A stretch of DNA of 6,195 bases, from assembly GCF_001279775.1 (NCBI RefSeq), contig NZ_LGDG01000279.1, forward strand, positions 1 to 6,195, read 5' to 3'. The translations under genes and the position numbers were made by a program. This DNA comes from Streptomyces sp. MMG1533 (GTDB lineage Bacteria > Actinomycetota > Actinomycetes > Streptomycetales > Streptomycetaceae). Shown here piece by piece: positions 1-5,093 of the stretch. Under the pieces are notes generated by a model. That model saw only the letters and a program-made list of their open reading frames with translations. It did no database searches and was not told where the DNA came from. Position 1 is the first letter of the stretch; every line of letters begins with the position of its first letter.

Positions 1-99
1 ACCCCCCCCGACACGGCCCCGACCCCCCACGACACAAGGCGCAACGCGCGAACCCCCACCCCACCCGCACAGGCCGCCGCAGGCATGACCCCGCCCCCC
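1..99. other. C-rich non-coding end downstream of the reductase-deaminase gene
   Basis: No gene is visible here. The plus strand carries repeated C runs, so a transcript reading through from the minus-strand gene at 100-1230 would be G-rich. One patch (about 48-66) reads on the minus strand as three closely spaced G runs, GGGTGGGGTGGGGG. There is no convincing long hairpin; the small GCGC-AAC-GCGC element near 40-50 is too short to call a terminator. An open plus-strand frame starts at 85, but it is the opposite strand of the reductase-deaminase gene running into the marR frame. Confidence 0.5.
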
Positions 100-1230
100 T
101 CAGCCCAGCAGATGCCGATTCGGCGCCTTGGCCCGCTCCTCGTACTCCGGGAGCACGACGACCGACGCACCCTCGGCCTCCAGCACCCCACTCCCGTCGG
201 CCTCCACGACAAAGGTGTCCGGCTCACGCCAGGCCGTCACCACCCGCCGCACCCCCGCATCCAGGATCAGCCGCGCACACGGCGCCGGCCGGGACGCGCG
301 GCGGGCACACGGTTCCAGGCTGCTGTACACCGTCGCGGAGGCGAGCCGCGCGTCACCCGGCGTGATCTTCGAAAGCGCCGCCTCCTCCGCGTGGACCACG
401 GGGTCTTCGCCCTCCCGGGAGTGGCCGCGCGCCAACTCCGTACCGTCGGCCGCCACCACGACCGCCCCCACGCTGAACGCCGTACGCGAGGGCGGGCACG
501 CGGCCGCCAGTTCGCAGGCCAGCGCCAGCCAGCGGTGGTCCGCGGCGCAGGGGTGAGAACCAGCGCCCGGTGCCGTCGGCTCGTAGCGCATCAACACCAC
601 GTCGCCCACCGGCCGGGTCTCCACCAGCCGGAGGCGTCCGCCCTGGTAGGGGCCGGGGCCGAACAGACGAGGCGCGTCCGGGTCGCCCACGAACAGCGGC
701 GCCAGCACCAGCTGCAGTTCGTCGGCGAGCCCCTGCCGCAGCAGCTGGGTGTGGATCCGCCCGCCGCCTTCGACCATGAGACGCCGGACCCCCCGGACGT
801 CGTGCAGGTGCTCCAGCAACCGCCGCCAGTCGAGTTCGGCGCCCAGGGGGACCACGTCCGCGGCCAGTCCCGCCGCGCGCGCCCGGGCCGCGCCCTTCTC
901 CGTCGTATAGACGATCTTCTCGTCACCCGTGTGCCAGAAGTTCGCGGCCGGGTCCAGGTCCCCCGACCCGCTGACCGTGACCTTCAGCGGATACTCCGGC
1001 TTGCCCGCGGCCACCCGGGCCGCCCGCCGTTCCGCCGAGTTGACCAGCAGCCGCGGATTGTCGGCACGGATCGTCCCCGCCCCGACCAGGATCGCGTCGA
1101 CGGACGCCCGCACCTCGTCGACCCGGTCGAAGTCGGCCGGGCCGGAGAGGAGCAGGCGGTCGGGGCCGGTGTCGTCCAGGTAGCCGTCGAGGGAGACGGC
1201 GGCGGAGAGGAGGACGTAGGGGTGGGGCAT
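100..1230 (-). CDS. RibD-like bifunctional protein, reductase domain then deaminase domain (reversed order)
   Basis: This 376-residue cytoplasmic protein probably acts on riboflavin-pathway pyrimidines, with NADPH-dependent reduction of the ribosyl side chain and hydrolytic deamination. Residues 1 to about 217 form a RibD C-terminal/DHFR-like domain, with SLDGYLDD near 13-20, GAGTIRADNPRL at 50-61 and VEGGGRIH at 153-160. Residues about 230-376 form a cytidine-deaminase-like zinc domain, with HAE at 280-282 (Zn ligand and catalytic Glu) and cysteines 308 and 318 in an EPC...PC motif. Canonical RibD has the deaminase first, so the order is swapped here. The two zinc cysteines are nine residues apart, against eight in E. 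coli RibD as I recall it. The ATG at 1230 is chosen because AGAGGGA lies 8 nt upstream and the conserved MPHPYVLL start follows; an in-frame GTG at 1260 would add ten unconserved residues. The gene diverges from marR across a 72-bp gap containing a MarR-type palindrome. Domain calls are firm; the exact substrate is inferred. Confidence 0.88.
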   Translation of the reverse strand: MPHPYVLLSAAVSLDGYLDDTGPDRLLLSGPADFDRVDEVRASVDAILVGAGTIRADNPRLLVNSAERRAARVAAGKPEYPLKVTVSGSGDLDPAANFWHTGDEKIVYTTEKGAARARAAGLAADVVPLGAELDWRRLLEHLHDVRGVRRLMVEGGGRIHTQLLRQGLADELQLVLAPLFVGDPDAPRLFGPGPYQGGRLRLVETRPVGDVVLMRYEPTAPGAGSHPCAADHRWLALACELAAACPPSRTAFSVGAVVVAADGTELARGHSREGEDPVVHAEEAALSKITPGDARLASATVYSSLEPCARRASRPAPCARLILDAGVRRVVTAWREPDTFVVEADGSGVLEAEGASVVVLPEYEERAKAPNRHLLG

Positions 1231-1238
1231 CGGCGCGG

Positions 1239-1245
1239 TCCCTCT
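1239..1245 (-). promoter_or_regulatory. Ribosome binding site deciding the start of the reductase-deaminase gene
   Basis: On the minus strand AGAGGGA sits 8 nt before the ATG whose first base is 1230. The alternative GTG at 1260 has only a weak purine patch upstream, so the ATG is preferred. Confidence 0.6.
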
Positions 1246-1267
1246 CGAAGTCGGCGGCACGGCACTC

Positions 1268-1296
1268 TTGGTTCAAGTTTGAAGCAAACCTACACT
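1268..1296 (+). promoter_or_regulatory. Predicted marR promoter, probably giving a leaderless mRNA
   Basis: A -35 hexamer TTGGTT (1268-1273) is separated by 17 bp from a -10 hexamer TACACT (1291-1296), fitting the Streptomyces vegetative pattern TTGAC-like/TAnnnT. Transcription would start about 7 nt downstream, at or beside the A of the marR ATG at 1303. No usable Shine-Dalgarno exists: the only G run ends one or two bases before the ATG. A leaderless transcript is therefore the simplest reading. The spacer holds the MarR-type palindrome at 1270-1285. A minus-strand TAGGTT (1292-1287) could be a -10 for the divergent gene, but I see no good partner -35. Confidence 0.55.
1270..1285. promoter_or_regulatory. 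MarR-type operator, site 1 (divergent promoter region)
   Basis: The sequence GGTTCAAGTTTGAAGC contains a perfect TTCAA-GT-TTGAA inverted repeat, typical in size and AT-richness of MarR-family operators. It occupies most of the spacer of the predicted marR promoter and lies 40-55 bp upstream of the divergent reductase-deaminase start, so a bound dimer could block both directions. The same 16-bp pattern recurs at 1838-1853 and 1882-1897. The binding protein is inferred to be the adjacent MarR. Confidence 0.7.
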
Positions 1297-1302
1297 GGGG
1301 GC

Positions 1303-1818
1303 ATGACGACTCGCTGGCTCACCCCGAAGGAGCAGCGCGCCTGGCGCGCGTACATCGCCGCGACGCAACTCCTGGAGGACGCGATCGACCGGCAGCTCCA
1401 GCAGGAGGCCGGCATGCCGCACCTCTACTACTCCATCCTGGCCTACCTCTCCGAGGTGCCCGAGCGCCGGCTGCGCATGACCGATCTCGCGGAGAAGCTG
1501 AAGATCACCCGCAGCCGGCTGACGTATGCGGTGACGCGCCTGGAGAAGGACGGCCTGCTGCGGCGCGAGGACTGCCAGTGGGACAAGCGCGGAAGTGTCG
1601 CGGTCCTGACGGACGAGGGCATGACCGTACTGGAGGGCGCGGCCCCGGGCCATGTAGAGACGGTCCGGACCTCCCTGTTCGACCAGCTCACCGACGAGCA
1701 GGTGGAGCAGCTGGAGGAGATCTGCACGGGGATCGCGCAGGGACTCCAGGGCGACGACGCCCAGTCCGCGCCGGACGGCGTCCCGTGGCGCAGGCGCTCC
1801 TCGTCCCCCTGTTCGTGA
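1303..1818 (+). CDS. MarR-family transcriptional regulator
   Basis: This 171-residue protein is a winged helix-turn-helix regulator, normally a homodimer that binds a short AT-rich palindrome and releases it on ligand binding or oxidation. The HTH lies at about residues 57-89 (LRMTDLAEKLKITRSRLTYAVTRLEKDGLL), where I would place the recognition helix near ITRSRLTYAV. The wing follows at about 94-106 (DKRGSVAVLTDEG). Dimerisation helices are expected at about 8-36 and 113-149. Cysteines are at 91, 141 and 170; the one at 91 is next to the wing, but nothing here proves a thiol sensor. The C-terminal tail after 150 is low-complexity and Arg/Ser-rich. The ATG at 1303 is chosen because it begins the conserved region and matches the predicted transcription start; the frame stays open far upstream only because it runs antisense to the divergent gene. 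Three matching palindromes flank this gene, implying autoregulation and control of both neighbours. The ligand is unknown. Confidence 0.93.
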   Translation: MTTRWLTPKEQRAWRAYIAATQLLEDAIDRQLQQEAGMPHLYYSILAYLSEVPERRLRMTDLAEKLKITRSRLTYAVTRLEKDGLLRREDCQWDKRGSVAVLTDEGMTVLEGAAPGHVETVRTSLFDQLTDEQVEQLEEICTGIAQGLQGDDAQSAPDGVPWRRRSSSPCS

Positions 1819-1835
1819 GCCCCGCCACAAACCGA

Positions 1836-1865
1836 TTGATTCAAATTTAAAGCATGAGGTAGGGT
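1836..1865 (+). promoter_or_regulatory. Predicted promoter for the GTP cyclohydrolase II gene
   Basis: A -35 hexamer TTGATT (1836-1841) is followed after 18 bp by TAGGGT (1860-1865), an exact match to the Streptomyces -10 pattern TAGRRT. The start would be near 1871-1873, leaving a leader of about 95 nt before the ATG at 1966. Operator site 2 covers the -35 and spacer; operator site 3 begins about 10 nt after the predicted start. It lies just after the marR stop at 1818, so ribA need not depend on marR read-through. Confidence 0.6.
1838..1853. promoter_or_regulatory. MarR-type operator, site 2 (overlaps ribA -35 and spacer)
   Basis: GATTCAAATTTAAAGC matches sites 1 and 3, with one departure in the right half (TTAAA in place of TTGAA). 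It overlaps the predicted -35 and half of the spacer of the ribA promoter, where binding would exclude RNA polymerase. Its first base is 44 bp from that of site 3, close to four helical turns, which puts both sites on a similar face of the DNA. Confidence 0.65.
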
Positions 1866-1875
1866 CCGTACTCGT

Positions 1876-1903
1876 GGATCTGCTTCAAAACTGAAGCAGA
1901 TCC
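1876..1903. promoter_or_regulatory. MarR-type operator, site 3, inside a perfect 12-bp inverted repeat
   Basis: GGATCTGCTTCA and TGAAGCAGATCC are perfect reverse complements separated by AAAC. The inner 16 bp (1882-1897, GCTTCAAAACTGAAGC) match the operator pattern seen at sites 1 and 2, but the arms here are much longer. The element lies just downstream of the predicted ribA start, so it could act as a roadblock operator. It would also form a 12-bp stem with a four-base loop in the ribA leader, or at the 3' end of the marR transcript. No T tract follows, so a classical intrinsic terminator is less likely. Confidence 0.7.
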
Positions 1904-1953
1904 GCGGAACCATCCGCAGGACCAGCAGACCTGCGACTCCGATCCCCGGACCC

Positions 1954-1958
1954 GGGAG
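1954..1958 (+). promoter_or_regulatory. Ribosome binding site of the GTP cyclohydrolase II gene
   Basis: GGGAG lies 7 nt before the ATG at 1966, ideal spacing, and supports that start. Confidence 0.65.
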
Positions 1959-1965
1959 AACCCGC

Positions 1966-2607
1966 ATGCCCGACTTCCCCGCCGCCACCCCGCGCTCCCG
2001 CGTCCGGGTACCGCTCCGCTTCCACGACGGCTACAGCGTCGACACCGAACTGGTCACCTTCCACGGACTGGCCGACGGCCAGGAACACGTGGCAGTCGTC
2101 CTCGGCGACCAGACCCGCGGCAGCACCCCGCTGGTCCGGCTGCACTCCGAGTGCCTGACCGGCGACGTCTTCGGCTCGGCCCGCTGCGACTGCGGCCCGC
2201 AGCTGCGCGAGGCGGTCGAGCGCATCGCCGACCGCGGCGGCATCCTGCTCTACCTCCGCCAGGAGGGCCGCGGCATCGGCCTCTACAACAAGCTCGACGC
2301 GTACGCCCTCCAGGACCAGGGCCTCGACACCTACGCCGCCAACACCGCGCTGGGCCTGCCCGAGGACGCCCGCGACTACACGGCAGCCGCCCAGATGCTC
2401 CAGGCCCTCGGGATCGGCAGCCTCGACCTGCTCTCCAACAACCCCGACAAGGCAGGGCAGTTGCGCGACCTCGGCATCGACGTCCGCGACCGCGTCCCCA
2501 CCGGCGTCTTCCAGAACGCGCACAACGTCCGTTACCTGCGTGCGAAGGTCGTCCAGACCCAGCACACCCTGACGCTCGGAGAGCTGACGGGATGTCACGC
2601 GGGCTGA
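1966..2607 (+). CDS. ribA: GTP cyclohydrolase II, standalone
   Basis: This 213-residue cytoplasmic enzyme opens the imidazole ring of GTP, releasing formate and pyrophosphate and giving 2,5-diamino-6-ribosylamino-4(3H)-pyrimidinone 5'-phosphate, the first step of riboflavin-type biosynthesis. Zinc ligands are Cys63 in HSECLTGD and Cys74 and Cys76 in RCDCG. The GTP-binding segment ILLYLRQEGRGIG spans 93-105. Tyr113 (DAYALQDQG) matches E. coli Tyr105, and Arg136 (PEDARD) is the likely catalytic Arg. In S. coelicolor a paralogue with Met in place of this Tyr is reported to stop at the formylated product; the Tyr here argues for full cyclohydrolase II activity. There is no fused DHBP synthase domain, and the length is slightly above the 196 residues of E. 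coli RibA. It lies 147 bp after marR with its own predicted promoter and two operator copies, so MarR-regulated expression separate from housekeeping riboflavin genes is likely. In Streptomyces this would usually be one of several GCH II paralogues. Confidence 0.95.
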   Translation: MPDFPAATPRSRVRVPLRFHDGYSVDTELVTFHGLADGQEHVAVVLGDQTRGSTPLVRLHSECLTGDVFGSARCDCGPQLREAVERIADRGGILLYLRQEGRGIGLYNKLDAYALQDQGLDTYAANTALGLPEDARDYTAAAQMLQALGIGSLDLLSNNPDKAGQLRDLGIDVRDRVPTGVFQNAHNVRYLRAKVVQTQHTLTLGELTGCHAG

Positions 2608-2633
2608 CGGTGTAGCGGGCTACACCACACACT
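2604..2633 (+). promoter_or_regulatory. Possible promoter of the MMPL transporter gene
   Basis: CTGACG (2604-2609) and CACACT (2628-2633) with an 18-bp spacer make a moderate match to a vegetative promoter. The main support is positional: the perfect palindrome at 2609-2626 falls almost exactly in the spacer. The -35 would overlap the end of the GTP cyclohydrolase II gene. This is a weak call; read-through from the upstream gene is the alternative. Confidence 0.3.
2609..2626. promoter_or_regulatory. Perfect palindrome GGTGTAGC-GG-GCTACACC (operator or terminator)
   Basis: Two 8-bp arms are perfect reverse complements around a central GG, starting two bases after the GTP cyclohydrolase II stop codon. 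The tight, nearly loopless symmetry suits a protein-binding site such as a TetR-type operator better than an RNA hairpin, and there is no T tract. It is unlike the TTCAA/TTGAA sites upstream, so a different regulator, not encoded in this window, would be expected. Acting as a ribA terminator remains possible. Confidence 0.5.
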
Positions 2634-2680
2634 CGGGAACCCACTCCCTCGTGGCCAGGCACGGCGGACGGAATCGTGGA

Positions 2681-2707
2681 GATCACACCGATCACACCGA
2701 TCGGACC
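2681..2707 (+). repeat. Three tandem 9-bp units upstream of the transporter
   Basis: GATCACACC occurs twice in direct succession, followed by the variant GATCGGACC, and a partial GATCC follows. The array lies 41-67 bp upstream of the transporter ATG in a non-coding gap. It could bind an activator or affect the leader RNA; nothing in the sequence decides this. Confidence 0.6.
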
Positions 2708-2747
2708 GATCCGATCCCGTACCGCCGTTGTGGAGGCATCCCCTGCC

Positions 2748-4976
2748 ATGGCCACTCTCCTCTACCGCATAGGCCGACTGGCCTTCAGATGGCGCTGGTT
2801 CGTCACGCTGCTCTGGATCGCGGCCCTCGGCGCCGTGGGCGTCGCCGCCGCCAAGGCACCCGCCGCCGCCGACGACGGCTTCACGATGCCCGGAATCGAG
2901 TCCCAGAAGGCGTTCGACCTGCTGGAACAACGATTCCCCGGAACCACGGCGGACGGGGCGAGCGCCCGGATCGTCTTCGTCGCCCCGACCGGCGAGAAGG
3001 TCACCGCCACCGAGAACAAGGCGGCGATCGAGAAGCTCGTCGACGAGGCCGCAGACGGCTCGCAGGTCGCGAGTGCCGTCGACCCCTTCCAGGCGAAGAC
3101 GGTCAGCAAGGACGCCAGGACGGCGTACGCGACCGTCTCCTTCAAGGCCACCGCCCACGACCTCACCGACACCAGCAAGCAGCACCTCGAGACCGCCATC
3201 GACCAGGCCAGGGACGCCGGTCTCACCGTCGAGGTCGGCGGGGACGCACTCGCCACCCAGCCGTCGGCGGGCGGCAGCGCGGAGGCCATCGGCATCGCCA
3301 TCGCCGCGCTGGTCCTGCTCATCACCTTCGGATCGCTCGCCGCCGCCGGACTGCCACTGCTCACCGCAATCCTCGGCGTCGGCCTCAGCATGGCCTCGAT
3401 CATGGCCCTGAGCAGCACCTTCGGCCTGTCGGACACGACCGGCACGCTGGCCACGATGCTCGGCCTCGCGTGCGGCATCGACTACGCCCTGTTCGTCGTG
3501 TCCCGCTACCGGGAGGAGCGCGCCAAGGGGCACGACCCGCGGGAGGCGGCGGGGCTGGCCGCCGGTACGGCCGGTTCGGCGGTCGTCTTCGCCGGGCTGA
3601 CCGTCGTGATCGCGCTGGCCGGCCTTTCGGTGGTCGGCATCCCGTTGCTCACCAAGATGGGGCTGGCCGCGGCCGGCGCGGTCCTGGTCTCCGTACTGAT
3701 CTGCCTCACCCTGGTCCCGGCCGTCCTCGGCTTCTGGTCGAACGCGGTGCTCTCGCGCGGTGTCCGCAAGAACTCCAAGCGCAACCGCAGGAAGCAGCAG
3801 AAGACCGAGAACGGCGGCTCGCGCTGGGCCCGGATCGTCGTACGCCACCCCCTCCCCGTGCTGCTGCTCGGCGTGGTGGGCCTGGGCGCGATGGCCACCC
3901 CGGTGATGGACCTCCAGCTGGGCATGCCGGGTGACGAGGCGAAGGCGACCTCGACCACCGAGCGCCGTGCCTACGACGCCCTCGCCGAGGGCTTCGGCCC
4001 CGGCTTCAACGGGCCGCTGACGATCGTCGTGGACGCCAAGGGAAGTGACGACGCGAAGTCGGCCGTATCGACGATCTCGAAGGACATCGCCGCCACCGAC
4101 GGGGTCGTCTCCGTCTCGCCGGCCCGCTTCAACAAGGCCGGGGACACCGCGGTGTTCTCCGTCACCCCGTCCACCGCGCCGACCGACGAGAAGACCAAGG
4201 ACCTCGTGCAGACCATCCGCGACGAGCGGGCGGGCATCGAGTCCCGGACGGCGGGCGCGTCCTTCGAGGTGACCGGCAAGACCGCGGTCGACATCGACGT
4301 CGCCGAGAAGGTGCAGGCCGCGCTGATCCCGTACCTCGCCCTCGTGGTCGGTCTGGCGATCGTGCTCCTGCTGCTGGTGTTCCGCTCGCTGCTCGTGCCG
4401 CTGAAGGCGGCGCTCGGCTTCCTGCTCTCCGTCCTCGCCGCCCTCGGCGCGGTGGTCGCGGTCTTCCAGCAGGGCCACGGCGCCGAACTCCTCGGCGTGG
4501 AGACCACCGGCCCGATCATGAGCATGATGCCGATCTTCCTGGTGGGCATCGTCTTCGGCCTCGCCATGGACTACGAGGTGTTCCTGGTCTCGCGGATGCG
4601 GGAGGCGTACGTCCACGGTGACGGGGCCAAGCAGGCGGTCGTCACCGGGTTCCGGCACAGCGCCCGGGTGGTCGTGGCCGCCGCTCTGATCATGATGGCC
4701 GTCTTCTCCGGCTTCATCGGCGCCGGTGAGTCGATGATCAAGATGATCGGCTTCGGCCTCGCCATCGCGGTGTTCTTCGACGCCTTCGTGGTCCGCATGG
4801 CGATCGTCCCCGCGATCCTCGCCCTCCTCGGCGACAAGGCCTGGTACCTGCCCCGCTGGCTGAACCGGCTGCTCCCCGACGTCGACGTCGAGGGCGAGAA
4901 GCTCAGCCGCCGGCACACGGTCGGCGACACGGACGCGGCACAGCGGCCCGAACCCGAGCCGGTCTCCGCCCGCTAG
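2748..4976 (+). CDS. MMPL-family (RND superfamily) transporter
   Basis: This 742-residue inner-membrane protein belongs to the MMPL family, proton-driven exporters of lipids and other hydrophobic products in actinobacteria. It has the duplicated RND layout: helix 1 at about 17-35, a large extracytoplasmic domain at 36-176, helices 2-6 between about 177 and 329, a basic cytoplasmic linker at 338-366 (rich in Lys/Arg/Gln), helix 7 at about 368-386, a second extracytoplasmic domain to about 525, and helices 8-12 from about 527 to 691. The paired Asp-Tyr motifs expected for proton relay are intact: GIDYALFVVSRYREE with Asp245-Tyr246 in helix 4, and AMDYEVFLVSRMREA with Asp608-Tyr609 in helix 10. 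The C-terminal tail is short and hydrophilic. The ATG at 2748 has GGAGG 11 nt upstream and begins the usual MMPL N terminus; an in-frame GTG at 2676 would add 24 residues, partly encoded by the 9-bp repeats. A strong terminator follows. Substrate unknown; linkage to the upstream ribA is positional only. Confidence 0.93.
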   Translation: MATLLYRIGRLAFRWRWFVTLLWIAALGAVGVAAAKAPAAADDGFTMPGIESQKAFDLLEQRFPGTTADGASARIVFVAPTGEKVTATENKAAIEKLVDEAADGSQVASAVDPFQAKTVSKDARTAYATVSFKATAHDLTDTSKQHLETAIDQARDAGLTVEVGGDALATQPSAGGSAEAIGIAIAALVLLITFGSLAAAGLPLLTAILGVGLSMASIMALSSTFGLSDTTGTLATMLGLACGIDYALFVVSRYREERAKGHDPREAAGLAAGTAGSAVVFAGLTVVIALAGLSVVGIPLLTKMGLAAAGAVLVSVLICLTLVPAVLGFWSNAVLSRGVRKNSKRNRRKQQKTENGGSRWARIVVRHPLPVLLLGVVGLGAMATPVMDLQLGMPGDEAKATSTTERRAYDALAEGFGPGFNGPLTIVVDAKGSDDAKSAVSTISKDIAATDGVVSVSPARFNKAGDTAVFSVTPSTAPTDEKTKDLVQTIRDERAGIESRTAGASFEVTGKTAVDIDVAEKVQAALIPYLALVVGLAIVLLLLVFRSLLVPLKAALGFLLSVLAALGAVVAVFQQGHGAELLGVETTGPIMSMMPIFLVGIVFGLAMDYEVFLVSRMREAYVHGDGAKQAVVTGFRHSARVVVAAALIMMAVFSGFIGAGESMIKMIGFGLAIAVFFDAFVVRMAIVPAILALLGDKAWYLPRWLNRLLPDVDVEGEKLSRRHTVGDTDAAQRPEPEPVSAR

Positions 4977-4990
4977 CCCGCAGCACCCCA

Positions 4991-5017
4991 GGGGCCGCCG
5001 TCACCGACGGCGGCCCC
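4991..5017 (+). terminator. GC-rich rho-independent-type terminator after the transporter
   Basis: GGGGCCGCCGTC and GACGGCGGCCCC form a perfect 12-bp stem with a three-base ACC loop, starting 15 bases after the transporter stop codon. A mildly pyrimidine-rich stretch (GTCTCTTC) follows rather than a true T tract, as is common in Streptomyces. It should insulate the lipase gene from the transporter transcript. Confidence 0.85.
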
Positions 5018-5093
5018 GTCTCTTCGGTCCCCCTCCCCGTAGCCGCTCATCACGACACTGCCCTCCGCCTTCGAGAAAGAGCAGGACATTCTG

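Noticed and set aside
1231..1260. GTG start at 1260 for the reductase-deaminase
   Set aside because: It adds ten unconserved residues and has a poorer ribosome binding site than the ATG at 1230.
85..1302. Open plus-strand frame continuous with marR, giving a 577-residue protein
   Set aside because: The part before 1303 is antisense to the well-supported reductase-deaminase gene, is Arg/Pro/His-rich with no recognisable domain, and crosses the operator and promoter region. The real MarR start is at 1303.
1866..1965. FMN riboswitch in the ribA leader
   Set aside because: The roughly 95-nt leader is short for this riboswitch and lacks its conserved multi-stem core; the only strong structure is the single 12-bp inverted repeat.
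2676..2747. Upstream GTG start adding 24 residues to the transporter
   Set aside because: The added residues come largely from the 9-bp DNA repeats and precede the usual MMPL N terminus; the ATG at 2748 has a GGAGG upstream, though at a longish 11-nt spacing.
2595..4916. 773-residue minus-strand frame opposite the transporter
   Set aside because: Its composition (Asp/His/Gly/Arg-rich, no domains) is the usual antisense shadow of a high-GC gene, and the plus strand encodes a textbook MMPL protein.
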